NCBI GenBank assembly: GCA_019188255.1
Contig: JAETXT010000009.1
Coordinates: 310,001-374,000 of the forward strand
Length of the DNA stretch: 64,000 nt
DNA from: Verticillium longisporum
Lineage: Eukaryota; Ascomycota; Sordariomycetes; Glomerellales; Plectosphaerellaceae
Direction of reading: 5' to 3'
Positions 23,568 to 35,367 of this stretch are shown piece by piece. Each line of letters starts with the position of its first letter. Positions within the stretch are counted from its first letter, which is position 1. The translations under genes and the position numbers were made by a program. A model generated the notes under the pieces. The model made no database searches. It was not told where the DNA came from and was given only the letters and a program-made list of their open reading frames with translations.

Positions 23568-25245
23568 GAGGGAGCATTCTTCGACGAATGCTCGTAGTTG
23601 GAGCGATCAGGGGCGCCTTGGTCTCGTGCCTCAAATCTCGAGCTTTGGTCGTGATTGACTTGGTCGTGGTCGACTACTCGAGACGAACGATGAGGGGGAG
23701 CGATGGACACAAAGATCGTATGAGAGGAATCATTCTAGCGGACAGGCCATGGCACGTGGACGCCAGCAGCCGTAGCCGTAGGGTAGCCGTAGCGCTACCT
23801 CGAACAGGAGCCTGTACAGGGCGTAGGAGGTCGCGAGTCAGTCCAAATGGTTCCCGTTCTGCCATTTCCCCAGCTTCCCCGCGCGCGGGGATGTGGTCAA
23901 CGAAGCTAAGATTTAGTTGGAGCTTAGCCGCTAGCTATTGTGTGGATTGTGGCTCGGTGAAGAATGCGCCAGTGTTCACTTCTGGAACGGACATGAGTGC
24001 ATTTAGATTTTGATGGACTGTAAAGTCGAAAGATATGGAAGTTGAGAACGAAAGGGGCTTTTGGGGTTCGCTCACCGAGAGATCGCCACCACACCCATCG
24101 ATATTCTCCGACCTGACTCTGTCCTTCCTGTCATACGAAGATTGGCCATCCGATGGGAGTGTGGGTGGGATCTCGAACTATCCTCGTTATTTTTCAAAGC
24201 ATTCTTGAAATCAAATATATTCAAAATATGATAAACGAATTTATCATTTTCTAAATCTAAGTGTTGTTCACCGTAGCTATCTTAGCATGAAATTGGTGAC
24301 AAACAGGTTTAGCTTTTGGATTCACAAATAAATGCTCTGTGTAAATACCTGGTCTCGACTAGCTTATTTTACCTTAGTTGACTTTTTCAGATGGTTTCCC
24401 ATCAAGGCCTCTCTATTCTCCCTTTGGAACGGTTCCAGTTCATGAGCTGCAAGATATCCAGACAAACGGCAACGTCATTCACTTATGTCAGCGGCGCAGC
24501 AGCACACCCTCTCGCTTTACAAGTCTAGACTTGTCTCGCCTCGTTTACTTTAAACGAACAGTCTCTAGTCTTCAGGATCCTGTCCTCCAGTCGCCTTTCC
24601 CTAATCATATCACATGCCGCACGCCAGGTGCCGTATTCTTAGCTGCTGACATGGCACTTTATTTCTGCTGACCGCTATAGCTCACCTGCTGCTTGGCTAC
24701 CCATGACCCCCCTCCCTGGTGCTCCACCCGCAATGCATCGCCCATTCCGTTGGGTTCGTGGCACTCATCCCTTTAGGCCCGAGAACGACCTCAGGTACAA
24801 CGGTACGTACTGGGTGCTCCAGATATACTGGCAGAATTCAGCTTCTGGGCCAGTTATGTGATATCGCTTGATAGCACTATATCAGATAAGATCCTTTAAG
24901 TAGGCGGTCGAGGCGGCGGCTCTTGGCTTCAAAGTACCTGAGACCGTTCTCGGGCCTAAAGGGATAGGGGACAATAGTCCTGCGCGTGGTGCATGAGCCA
25001 GACACTCATGACATCTCCATTCATGCATGTGCCCCAAGGCCGCCTTGCTGTCATCTGAAGCTCGCCATCTGGGCGCCGACGAGTTCTTTGCCAGCAGTAT
25101 GAACCGCGACACTAAAACTGTGACCTGATTTCAGGTAGCCTAGATTGTACACTCGATGCCCTTTCAGTAGGGAAACAATCGAACTTCTGCTCCCGGAATC
25201 AGTTCTTAATGCAAATGTTCTCTTTCAGTCTTGCATACAAACCCG
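23568..25245. other. 1.7-kb intergenic region, partly AT-rich
   Basis: Bases 24180-24350 are clearly AT-rich against a GC-balanced background. The rest shows no supported gene apart from the inverted repeat described at 24767-24965. Confidence 0.4.
24767..24965. repeat. 199-bp hairpin: two 32-bp arms in inverted orientation
   Basis: The arm at 24767-24798 (starting ATCCCTTTAGGCCCGAGAAC) is complementary to 24934-24965 in 30 of 32 positions, with a 135-bp spacer. No flanking duplication is evident. It could be a solo small foldback element or a structured RNA. Confidence 0.75.
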
Positions 25246-26256
25246 ATGGCCGTCCTAGCTATCCCCTCCATTGGCTGGCAGCCTCAACCTACGTCGTATT
25301 CTGACCGCTGGCCCCTCAACAAGACGCTTCCCATATTGAAGTTGCCGCCGGAGCTTCGCCACATCATCTGGGAGTTCGCCCTCCCCGCACCGCGCATCTA
25401 CGAGGTCCTCGATGGCCCCGAAGCCAAACAAACGACGCCGGCTGTCGATGGTCTCATTTTTGCCAATGTCCGTTATGAACCCCCGCCAATCCTGGCGGCC
25501 GTCTGCCTCGAAACCAGGGCCTTTACCTTGCGCCGTTTCCGGGCCCTCACCCTGTCCGGGATTACAAAATATGTCGATCTCAGTCGCGACATTCTCCTCC
25601 TTGAGCCATATTTGTTGGTCAAAAGGCTCCTCCGCACGCTGCAATTCCTCATCCAAGTCCCCTTGGTGCGGAACAACCTCACGTGCATCGCCCTTGGAAC
25701 ATCCTACGGCATGAACACGAGATTAAGTCATCCAGTCCTCGGCAAGAAGGTGTTGGAGACCAACATCGGCGTCCTGCTGTCGCGCCTCTCCAAGCTGCCA
25801 AAGCTTAAGAAGCTTCTATTTATCGTCCATCAGGAGTTTCAGTTCGAATGGGACTTGTCTACTGCCGAGCCACAGCTACCACCACTATTTTTACTCAAGA
25901 GTATTCCTCCGGGATCGCATGATGCACGTCAAGGCTTCCGATTCAAGCCTGCTTATGACCTGCACAGCAACAACCGTTTCTTGCGGCTGCCACATGAGAA
26001 CGCCCTGTTCCCCTATGGACCCGGTTCACAAAATGACACAGGCCGACCTGTGCCTGAGTTCACAGTCCTGCGGAACGAAGACTGGCCTTCGGATGACGAA
26101 TGGCGAAGGTTTAACCACAGGTTCCAGAGGGCAGCAAATGCATCTCTCGAAACGAAGCAGCGTGGCAAAGCCACATCCGACCGCGAGGCGCTGCCAGCTG
26201 TTGAAGGCGCCTGTCTGTTGTGGCGCTACAAATCTCGACATTCCCGAAGCACATGA
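25246..26256 (+). CDS. 2EXR-domain fungal protein
   Basis: Intronless frame of 336 residues from the ATG at 25246. Residues about 32-110 carry the 2EXR pattern: LPPELRHIIWEFALPAPRIYE followed by PPILAAVCLETRAFTLRRF and YVDLSRDILLLE. The domain is widespread in Pezizomycotina, often in large families, and its molecular role is not known. The remainder is unremarkable, with a basic Arg-rich tail. Its stop lies 95 bp from the stop of the convergent membrane-protein gene. Confidence 0.85.
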   Translation: MAVLAIPSIGWQPQPTSYSDRWPLNKTLPILKLPPELRHIIWEFALPAPRIYEVLDGPEAKQTTPAVDGLIFANVRYEPPPILAAVCLETRAFTLRRFRALTLSGITKYVDLSRDILLLEPYLLVKRLLRTLQFLIQVPLVRNNLTCIALGTSYGMNTRLSHPVLGKKVLETNIGVLLSRLSKLPKLKKLLFIVHQEFQFEWDLSTAEPQLPPLFLLKSIPPGSHDARQGFRFKPAYDLHSNNRFLRLPHENALFPYGPGSQNDTGRPVPEFTVLRNEDWPSDDEWRRFNHRFQRAANASLETKQRGKATSDREALPAVEGACLLWRYKSRHSRST

Positions 26257-26350
26257 CGATTCGATTTTGGAGCATCAATGGCGCGTAACACAAAGCATTT
26301 TATCTTGAAAGAATCTCCCCATCAAGTCTCCTGCAAGCACAGTCTCAGTC

Positions 26351-28415
26351 TTACCGTGCACTCCTGGCCTCATGTTGGATATCACCGCTCTTCGGTTGAG
26401 TCTCGACGGTATACTGAATGTTGGTCTGGTCTGGCTGGAAGACAGTACCCAATGCACCTCGTCGGCGTCTGATAAGAAATCTGCAACACAAGTCAGCCAT
26501 GGTCTGCAAAATGACAGGGTAGGGACTGAATGCACTAACATGATGCTGGCAATAACGGCCAGCAGAACTGGGACGCCGAGACCAATGCTCACACCGAGGA
26601 TAACCTTCTTGTCAACTCCCCCGACCTTGCCGTCCGAAGTTGGTGACTCTGTGGGCGGCGGTGGAGGTGGAACATACGACACGGGCGATCCAGACGTCGA
26701 TTCAAGTCCCAGCGCACCCGACCCAAATTCTACAACGCGGTTGATCGTCATCGCCGTCACCTCTGGCCACTCGGCCTCGACGCCTGACGCGACTGCCGTC
26801 ACGAGTGTCTGTACCTCGGTCACCTCGCGCAGGCTCTGCGACGACGCCGGGCAGTTCATTGGTCCAATAGAAATGCACTCGAGTGCTGTAAAGACAGTCT
26901 CCTTCGTCAGCGTCGTCGTCGTGCGGTCTTCTTCTTCTTCTTCGTCATCTTGCCGCTCGCCGAGCCTTGGGGTGCTAGCCGCAGTCGCCTTCGGGCTCAC
27001 GACGCATTCATCCGCCAGCGTTGTGTACCAGATGGGGATTTCCGTGCTCGGAGCTGGCCCCCAGGTCTGGTTCATGATGGCGACAGTCGCGCCAGCAGCG
27101 GCACCCAAGGCGAAGACAAACTCCTGCCTCACGCGAAGCCGACAGTCTCCATCCTCTTGTTCGTCGTCATCTTGATCATCATCATCGCGTCGGCGAACAT
27201 CAGAGTCTGCACTGCCAGGGATGATGCTCGTCGTGAGGTCGGCGAGATTAGCCCAGACGGCAAGCTCAATGCCGACACCTGCGCTGGGGAACTCGAAGTC
27301 TCCGACAGACAGGTCTGGGAGGAAGGGAGTGTGGAGCTCGAGGCCTGCGTGGATGGCGACGCGGAGGAGAGCTCTGAAGGTCACGCCGTCGCTTTCAACT
27401 GTGACCGGGAGGAATTCGAACTGACCGCCGTTACTGGGACTTGATATTAGTGCATGTTCGAGGGGCTCATGCTGATAATCGATGCAATGGGAGGTGCACT
27501 CACAAGACTATATCGGAGACCTCATCTGAGAATAGGGCAATATCAATAGCGATGCCGTCATCCAATTTTAGATGAAAGCCACTCGCAACGGAAATTTCTG
27601 ACTCGACGCTGAGGAGGAGATCGACGGCGAAGGTAACGCCGACCAGCACATCGCCGACTTTGAACCCGAGAGGCGTCACCGACGTGTATAGATTCAGAGA
27701 ATATGTCGCGCCCGCCGTCATCGTAAGCTGTGTATCCATGTACAACTCGAGGCCATCGAATCCAAAGTGCAGCTGGCACTCAGGAATCCCCTGGATGTCA
27801 AGGTTCAGATCTACGTCAAGCGGAGGCATGTCAAAAGCGCTACTGCTGATGTCTTGTTCTTTCACCTTGTCAAAAACTTGGCGTATATATTTGTTGACAT
27901 AGTTGGTCATGTCGTCGATGACGGCCTCGAACTTGTTTTCGATACTTTGGATCGCTACGCTAGCGTCAAAGTTTTTGTCGGTGGTTATATTGACATTGGC
28001 AGTGCCCTTGATGTAGCATGTGCGACAGAGCACCTCAACCGAAGCGTGCAATGAAGAATTCACTGTGGCTTCGTTATCTTTGGGAAGGTCAACTTCGATC
28101 TCGGTGCTGATCTCAGCGTCGCTGGATGTGTCAGTTTGGCTGTGGATGGAAGCAAAAGGGGGAACGTGGGGAGGTGACAGACTATCTGAATAGCACGGCA
28201 TTGTTGAAGCTCTTTTGGAATGGCGTTGAGTTTCCTTGCCCATCTTGACGCTCTTCTAGAGACGCATTTGCGAGGCCTCGGCGGATAGCATGTATGGTCT
28301 GCTCGGGAGTCATACCAGGGGCGCTGCGAACTGAGACGTCGAGGGCCGGCTGCCTTGTGACGCTGGCTGCAACCAAGGCGCCAGCACACAGAGTAAAGGC
28401 AAGCTGGGGCAACAT
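26351..28415 (-). CDS. Secreted/type I single-pass membrane protein of unknown function
   Basis: Exons (complement) 28183-28415, 27504-28139, 26540-27439 and 26351-26480 give 632 residues. A signal peptide (MLPQLAFTLCAGALVAASVT) begins a large ectodomain with a Cys pair at LCRTCYIKG, many beta-like strands and a strongly acidic insert (RRRDDDDQDDDEQEDGD). A Pro-rich stalk (SYVPPPPPPTES) leads into a single TM helix ILGVSIGLGVPVLLAVIASI and a cytoplasmic FLIRRRRG stop-transfer. The last intron ends at the second TTGCAG (26481-26539); this choice gives the basic juxtamembrane run and a natural tail, whereas reading through does not. The first intron is only 43 nt with a weak GTCTGT donor, so that junction is the least certain. 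Possible wall sensor or adhesion protein; no family recognised. Confidence 0.7.
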
Positions 28416-29542
28416 TTGAGTGATGTCAATAATCTGACTTCACAAACCTCTTTGGAATCCGAGGGGGTCCCCATTCAGTCGGGTCCTTCATGTCTTATAG
28501 CTTCCCTGTGGCTCGCGTCCAGACATACACGCATACGCTTCCGACGTTGCACCTCAGCAATGGGTAGCCTGAGGGGCTTGGCTGTTCCTCTGTAGAAGCG
28601 TGTCCGTGTCAGAGAGCCCAACCCGACGATGGGGAGAGCTGAGGTCTGGGGATTGTCGGGAGCAACATGGGTTTGGATGGCGTGGTGACCGGGATGCACA
28701 TCCACAGCCTGGTCCACGACAGGCCTCGATCGGCTGATGCAGGCGACCGGCAATCCCGTTTTCAACGCTACTGCGGCAAAGAATCCATCACGGAAATTTG
28801 TGCTCGCTTGGCGCAAGAAAACTAGGGACTTGGGCACGTTTTGCCCACCCTGCTAGGATGCATCCCATGCTACGAAGCTGACAGGAACAAAGGATTGCAA
28901 ACAACTGATGCTCACCACACAGTATGTCTGTTCGAGAATCACAAGAGGAGCGCTCGCAATCGTATCTCTTCCGTTGTGTTTCAAGATCGGCGCTCTATCC
29001 TTCAGCCTCACACCAACGCATGCAAGGCCTGCAAAAGAGTCACCAACAGGATCGTTTTCGGCCCCCAAGGGCCCCCTCCTGACTTGATCATACTACCAAC
29101 CGCATACATTGAGACGCACAAGACCACCAACATGCAGCAAGCGTGCCCGACAATTGCAGTTGAAAGTGCAAGTTGACACCGCGCCACCACAGCGGAGGCT
29201 AAGCATGCACACCCGGCTGTGTCAGAGCTATAATAGGAACCCCATTTTCGCGAAAATCAGAGCAGCAGCATTCCGAAACATTCCTCTTTCGGCACATGCT
29301 GTGGAAGAGCCTACAGCCAAGGCGGGCTGGACAACGGGGATAAGGCCGATTCTTGGCCCCATCAACCCTATTGTGCTCACGGCATGATGTGATATCTCCC
29401 TAAATAGACTTCAGGTCGATCACGGCACCATTCGGCGTCGATACCGTGTGCTAGGCCGTAGGAGGCAGCTCCTCAATATGCCTCGTGACCCCCCAAAAGC
29501 AGTGTAAAGGACACCAAGCCACCCGTCTCAGCAACGAGACCA
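28416..29542. other. Intergenic, no supported gene
   Basis: Several short frames exist on both strands but none shows motifs or plausible splice partners. Confidence 0.4.
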
Positions 29543-31117
29543 TCAAGCAGCCGTCCGGATGCGACGCAGACGCAGGCCGCCAGGAGCGACGCCAGAGGCG
29601 CGACTCTTGCGTTCGAGGTAGCGCCGCTCGACCTCCTCGAGGCTGTGCCCGCGCGTCTCGACCATGACGAGGGCGACGACGATGGTGCAGAAGAGGGTGG
29701 CGAAGGCGAAGAGATAGTATGCGCCAAAGGACGACTTGGCAACGAGCACGGGCGTGATGAGCGCCACGACATAGTTGGCAAGCTACATGGTTAGCGACAG
29801 CCCGGTGTGTGAGGGGAGCATGAGAGACAGGGGACATACCCAGTTGGCGCTCTGGGCGAGGCTGGATGCGCTACTCCTTGTCGTCGCCGGCAGACTTTCA
29901 ACAAGAAAGGTTCGGAAGCCAATGGCCCAGGTACCCGAGTAAACGATAGCAAACAGGAAGATGGAGACAATGACGATCCACTTGCCGGCGCCTCGGTCAG
30001 CGTGGACCTCGTCGGCGGCGTACAGCGAGCCCATCACAAGCATGATAGCCGAGATGGCGACGCCGCCGACGAGACTCGAGGTGCGACGGCCCCATTTGTC
30101 GGCGAGGAAGGTGGCCGGTATGGTGACGGCGAGAATGACAAGGGCTGAGACGCCCGAGGCGAGGAAAGTGGCCTCGTCGCCGTCAATGCCAGCCTGGGCA
30201 AAAAGAATGGGCGCGTAGTAGAGAACACCGTCGATGCCGCTAAACTGCTGCATGGCCATGATGAAGCAGCCAAAGGCGGTACGGCTGCGGAATGGCGCGG
30301 ACCAGGCCTCGCGAAACTTGGACGCCGTGTGCCGCAGCTCGTCGAGAAGTGTGGCATTGGCGTGGGCGGCGACCTCATGAGTGCGGCGGTCGAGCAGATC
30401 CGCTCGCTCTGCTTCGTCGAGGCCGAGGCGCACAGCAACAGCGCGGGCCTCGTCGAAACGACCTTTGGAGAGGAGCCAACGAGGCGAGGGCGGTACAAGG
30501 AAGTACGTGCTCGATAGCGCGAAGCCGAGGGCGGAGGCAACGGCAAGGGGCAGACGCCAGGCAATGGTCGAGGGCCCGGGTCGGGCGGTGCCGTAGCACA
30601 TGAAGAAACCGAGAACGACACCAGTGACGATGAGGAACTGGGGCAGCGCCGTCATGACGCCACGCCTTCGTGCCGGGGCCATCTCAGAGACCTGGACGTA
30701 GACGTTGCTAAGAAAGAGACCCTCGCCGACGCCCTTGACGAGGCGGCCGAAAATGAAAAGGCCGAGGACAGGGGCAGCACACTCCAGGGCAGCACCGACG
30801 GCGTAAATGAGAGCACCGAGGGAGAAGAGGCGGACGTGGCCGAAGCGGTCGGCGAGAACACCGGCGACAAGGGCCGTCAGGGCTCCGGGAATGAGCACCG
30901 ATGAGACGATGACGCCGTGCATGGTCGGCGACACATGGCCAAATGTGGCTTCGAAGGAGGGCATCGTCGTGACGGGACCGATGCTGCCAGTGTCGAGGCT
31001 ATTTTTGTCAGCAGCCGGTGAGAAAGGGCCTAAAAGCAAGGCTCACCCGAAGAGCATGGCAACACAGGATGAGATGAGGCTCGCCCTCACATAGAGCGGT
31101 GGCATGGCGAGCTTCAT
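29543..31117 (-). CDS. MFS sugar transporter, three exons
   Basis: Exons (complement) 31047-31117, 29840-30998 and 29543-29782 give 489 residues. Sugar-porter signatures: LADRFGHVRLF between TM2 and TM3, GRLVKGVGEGLFLSNVYVQV and EMAPARRRG in TM4/loop, PPSPRWLLSKGR after TM6, QQFSGIDGVLYYAPILFAQAG in TM7, DKWGRRTSSLVGG between TM8 and TM9, and VETRGHSLEEVERRYLERK after TM12. The short first exon encodes the cytoplasmic start and the first half of TM1; the splice produces FGLDTGSIG, equivalent to the usual GYDTGxIG. Introns of 48 and 57 nt are GT-AG. The internal loop is Ala/Arg-rich. Substrate unknown; likely plasma membrane. Confidence 0.92.
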
Positions 31118-31599
31118 GGTGTTGGCTTGTTGCGGATGTTTCGCTTTGTGATGGTTTGTGAGAGTACTTGGCGAATGAAAGAGTTTTAGTGGCTCAAAAC
31201 TTCTCAGAGAACAGAAACAGCAGTCAAAAAGTCAGACGCAGTCTTTGTCAACTGATCGGCGCATCGTCACTTTCCACCACCCGGCGTCTCTGAGGTTTTG
31301 CCGATGTCCGCTTGGCGGGTTCCACGGTTCCACCAAAGCTGCGAGAGTTACTCCATATACATGCGCTAGGCTTATCGCACCTGGGGATATGTCGTCTGAC
31401 TCGTCAACGTGGCGAGTCTAGGTTGTGTAACGCCATGCAGGTGAGATGCTGCGTGAGCGTGTAAGACGCGGTAGAGAGGCAAGGAAGAATTACATCGAGT
31501 CCCTTTTTCATCGTACTGGGTATTCATTCAATCAAACGTGGAAGATGAACTCTGGATCTGTCCATCACTAATTCAACCCTTCATGTCATAAACTGCCAC
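31118..31599. other. Intergenic; upstream region of the MFS gene
   Basis: Holds the MFS promoter on the complement strand; no gene or recognisable element seen. Confidence 0.4.
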
Positions 31600-32265
31600 T
31601 TACTTCTTCTGCTCACTGGGAACAACATTATTCTCGTTCTTTTCGGATGTCAAACCCCTCGCTTGGCTGGGCTCTTCCTGCCTCCGAGCCAGAGCAGCCT
31701 GTCTGACACTCGATTCTCGTCCGTTTCTGACCTCTTCTCCGTGCAGATCAACCCCTCCACCGTGTCCATGCGCGTCACACGTCCCGAATCGGGTCAGCGC
31801 CGAGTTACCAACCATGCAGTTGCAAGATTGGGGCTTAAAAGACGCCTCAGATGTGGCCTGCTGCTGTCGAGGGCCTTCATACTGACCAAGGGCCATCTGC
31901 CGGCCAGGGGTTCCAGCCTCTTCACTGATGCTCCCTGGGTTCATCTGAGGGTACGTCTGTCGATATGCAGTCGAAGGCGGCGGCGCGAAGAGTGTCCTTT
32001 GAGGTTCGCTATTCCTAGACGCCATCAAGGCATCGCGGGAGTCGCCGCCCTGCGTTGAGTTGCGATCTCGACGTCTCGTGAAGAATCCCCTGTTGAGCGC
32101 TGGTTCATCGTCCCCGTCGCCAACATTTTCCGGGTTCGAACGATTGTCCTTCCTTGGGCGGTGCGTCTGGGTAGTGTCTATTGGCGGGTCAGATGCTGGT
32201 AATTTACCGCGTTGCTTCTCGGAAAGTCTTTTGTGGCTGAAGAGACTGTATTGGCCGAAACCCAT
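31600..32265 (-). CDS. Hypothetical disordered protein, 221 residues
   Basis: Single-exon frame beginning MGFGQYSLFSHKRLSEKQRG. The whole product is hydrophilic, rich in Arg, Gln, Ser and Glu, with one short Cys-containing segment (QSCNCMVGNSALTRFGTC) near residues 146-163. There is no signal peptide, membrane segment or recognised domain. Its stop faces away from the neighbouring transporter. Moderate confidence rests on frame length and a good initiation context only; the Met-Gly start could permit N-myristoylation (inference). Confidence 0.5.
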   Translation of the reverse strand: MGFGQYSLFSHKRLSEKQRGKLPASDPPIDTTQTHRPRKDNRSNPENVGDGDDEPALNRGFFTRRRDRNSTQGGDSRDALMASRNSEPQRTLFAPPPSTAYRQTYPQMNPGSISEEAGTPGRQMALGQYEGPRQQQATSEASFKPQSCNCMVGNSALTRFGTCDAHGHGGGVDLHGEEVRNGRESSVRQAALARRQEEPSQARGLTSEKNENNVVPSEQKK

Positions 32266-32551
32266 CTTGGTTGAACACGGTCGATGGTTGAAGAGCCGGA
32301 AAGAAAAGATCGACGAGGCTGTCCGAGGGTTTAGTGGGATGAATGATGCGTCTCAATCTCTTTAGGACCGGGCGGTTCCCTTTTGTATCTGGCAATTTTG
32401 GTTCAAAAGTCGTCGGAGATACGTTGTCGAAGAAAAGCCTATTTTTTGGGGGATGCCGCAGCACAATGAGTAACAGTCACAGCTCGAAAGGCTTCATAAA
32501 CCTTGAGGGCATGAATCAACCCAAAGTAAACGCTGCAATTGTCTATGGTGC

Positions 32552-33765
32552 TCATGATGATGCCTTGATCCCGAAAATCTGCAAAGAAGATGTCAGCATA
32601 TAGTAGCAGCACACCTGGATGAAGTGACTCTTACCTGGTTCAGCGCCGTGTCGTCCATCGTCGCCATCCTCTTCGACGCGATCCACCGCGATCGCACGGC
32701 GTGATGCCCCCTAAGCACCGGCGTCGACGTTCCCGAAGCCGGCGTCGCTGTGCCCGAAGCAGACCCTGATGCGCTCGCCTTGGCTTCCTCGGCCTTCTTG
32801 AGCTCCTTCTTGCGCCTCTTCTTCTCCTTCTTGGCCGCCTTGTCAGCATCTGAGTCCGAGTCGTCCTCCGCCGCGGCCGCCGCCTTCTTCTCTTTCTTTT
32901 CCTTCTTCTCCTGCTTGCGCTTCCTCCTGGCTTCCTTGTCCTCTGCCGCTGAGCTGTCCGTCTCGGCCTTGGTCTTGTCCTTCTTCGACTTCTTCTTCGA
33001 CGAACCTTCCTCGGTGTCGTCCTGGGTATCATAGGGCGTCGATTTGGCCGACTTGGATTTTTCCTTCTTGGCTGCCTTGCGCTCCTCCTTGCGGCGCTTC
33101 TTCTTGGCCTTCTCGTCCTCGCTCGACGAGTCCGCATCGGACGATGACACCTCGTCGGCCTTGCGCTTCTTCGACACATCCTTGAGGCTCACCTCGGGCA
33201 CATCCTCCACCTTGACGTCCTTGTCTTCGTCCTCCTCCTCCTTCTTCGTATCATCTGCCGACTGCTGCTCCTGGTCGCCGACGAGCCAGCCGCCCCGCAC
33301 GAAGCGCATGGGGCCAAACTTGCTGTCGCAGTACAGCGACGACGCGACGGCCAGCTTGGCCTGCTGCTCCTTCTGGATCTCAACATCCGACTTGCCGTTG
33401 GGGCGCGACAGCATGGCCTGGAAGGCGTCCATGCCCGTCGACCGCTCCTCGCGCGCCTGCTTGAAGCCGAGGCCGAGCATGTCGTCCTTGAGCGAGACGC
33501 GGACGAACGAGGCGTTGGCGGCCGTGTAGTGCTCGGCCTGCGCGGCGTCCTTGGCGCCGAGGTATTGGCCGGGCTCCCAGCCCTGGGAGCGCAGGATCTT
33601 CTGGCCAAAGGTCGATGTGTCTTTGGCCCATGATGTGTTGTTGGGGTCCTTGTCGATTTTTCGGCGGCTGTCCTGTTAGCTGGGTTGCAGAGGGAGGGGG
33701 GAAAGACTGGTGGCTGGTGGCTGGTGGACGTGAGGAACGCACAATTTGACTTCCGCGAGACCCAT
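32552..33765 (-). CDS. PXR1: PXR1/PINX1-like G-patch nucleolar protein
   Basis: Exons (complement) 33743-33765, 32635-33667 and 32552-32578 give 360 residues. The 23-nt first exon encodes MGLAEVK, the typical PXR1 start, followed by FRRKIDKDPNNTSWAKD and a G-patch (TFGQKILRSQGWEPGQYLGA, about residues 25-70). A long Lys/Glu/Ser/Asp-rich tail follows, with repeated KKEKK blocks, and the conserved C terminus RSRWIASKRMATMDDTALNQ is completed by the tiny last exon (IFGIKASS). PXR1 activates the DEAH helicase Prp43 during rRNA and snoRNA processing; PINX1 also restrains telomerase. The first intron acceptor is placed at GACAG (33668) to keep the RRKI block in frame. It is divergent from the coiled-coil gene at 34457. 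Confidence 0.92.
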
Positions 33766-34456
33766 GGTGGCGATTGGCGGCGATTGCCTGGAATGACTGG
33801 TCTAAGGAGGACGACGAAAGACAGAGCGCTCGCTGGAGGACGAAATGCAAGATGCTGGGATACTGCGATGCTGGATGTGATAAGAAAATCGAGAGGCCGT
33901 TATCGTGAAAATTTTGGTGGGGTCCAATGTGGTCCGTGGGTCGGCCTCGTACATCCGAGGAATGGCCGGTGTGCTGACCTAGCTCACCGGTCTCTGGTTC
34001 ACCGACCTCTGACCTCGGGTTCACCGAGACTACCCAGCTCATCAGGGGCTCGTCAACATGGCAATACTCCGTGATTGGCAGCTCTAAGACGTATCTGCAA
34101 TGACTTTTGGTTCGATTTGCTTGATGTCTTATGTTTCTGATCTGCATGTTCCGAGAGAGCCTGATAAAATGGCGGTCGTGGATGCTAATGCTTGCATCTT
34201 TCCTCAGATTCCCATCGTGTAACAGGCGCCAGGCACCTGAGAATGGGTTCCTTCCCATGTTGAGCCTCAGTCTAGTTGAAATGCCTTCGCCCTTCAATCG
34301 AGACTCTCGATTGCGCTTCTCTTTCCTGCCTTTTGCCTCCGATATCATGACCAGCCATCTTCCACCTCCGCTTCTTCCCGAAGAACCTCCAAAGATCAGA
34401 TATCGAAATAGCAGACTACGAGAACAACACAGACTACCTCGATTAAACCCATCACA
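33766..34456. promoter_or_regulatory. Divergent intergenic region of PXR1-like and coiled-coil genes
   Basis: 691 bp between two divergent starts, with CT/GA-rich tracts. No additional gene is supported. Confidence 0.4.
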
Positions 34457-35084
34457 ATGTCTGCCACCGACTCCGGCAACCTCAGTCCCCCCGATCCGAA
34501 GCGCCGGCGCACCCGGAAGCCCGCCAAGCACAACGTCAAGATGGAGGACGACTTCACCGAGCCCTACAACATGGACATGGAAAGCGGCAGAAAGCGTCTC
34601 GAGGAGGTCAAGCAGCCCCGTTTTCCCAGCCGCTCATCGCCCACTAACCCGCGCCAGATCAACGCCAAGTTCACGGCCGCCCGTGACCGCCTCCTCGCCG
34701 ACTACGAGGCCGAGCAGCGCGACCTCTCGGATACCCTCCTCAAGGCCCTCGAGAAGCAGATGAGCATCCAGTACGCCCCCCTCTTGCCCTTTGCGTGCAT
34801 CTGTGCTCCGTTTCGGCGCACGCCTGGCGCGTGCGCAGGCAGCTGACGCCAGTAGGGCCAACACGGACAGGCACTCGATCCACGTCCTCGCCGAGGCGGC
34901 GCAGGACCGGCTCGACGCCGAGGAACGTATCCAGGCGCACGTTGACGGCACGCAGGCGCGCTTCGAGCGCCTTGAGACGCTGCTGCGCGTGGTGGTCCAG
35001 GGACGCATCGAGGAAGCCGAGGCCGCGCTGCTCGAGGCCGGCGGTCTTGTCAAGGCGGAGGGTCTCGGCGTCAAGCGTGAGTAG
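34457..35084 (+). CDS. Coiled-coil nuclear protein of unknown function, 180 residues
   Basis: Exons 34457-34770 and 34856-35084. The N terminus is basic with a likely nuclear signal (PKRRRTRKPAKHN), followed by a charged central part and an almost continuous helix from about residue 70 (INAKFTAARDRLLADYEAEQ and onward) to the end, with heptad-like Leu/Ile spacing. The 85-nt intron ends in a tandem CAGTAG acceptor (34850-34855) so two isoforms differing by one residue are possible. The family is not recognised with certainty; its position divergent from PXR1 is the only functional context. Confidence 0.75.
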
Positions 35085-35367
35085 GTGGGCCGAGTTGCTC
35101 GTCGTCCTGCTTTTGGGGTTTTCGAGTGGTCCCTGTACGAGTCGTTCAGTGCGTATGAGTCAGTACGAGTCCGTTGGTCTCCTGTCGAGTCGTGGCGTTG
35201 AGTCGAGTCAATCATAGCACGCGCATGAAATATGAAGAAAAGGAGTCGCGATTCCAACGCCGTCTATGCCACCAGTGATATGGTTACACTAATCGTCCCA
35301 CGTCCGCCATGTTGTACACGGGCGCATCCCGCGCCGTCCGTCTCCCCTCCTGCCTATGGTCCACGCC

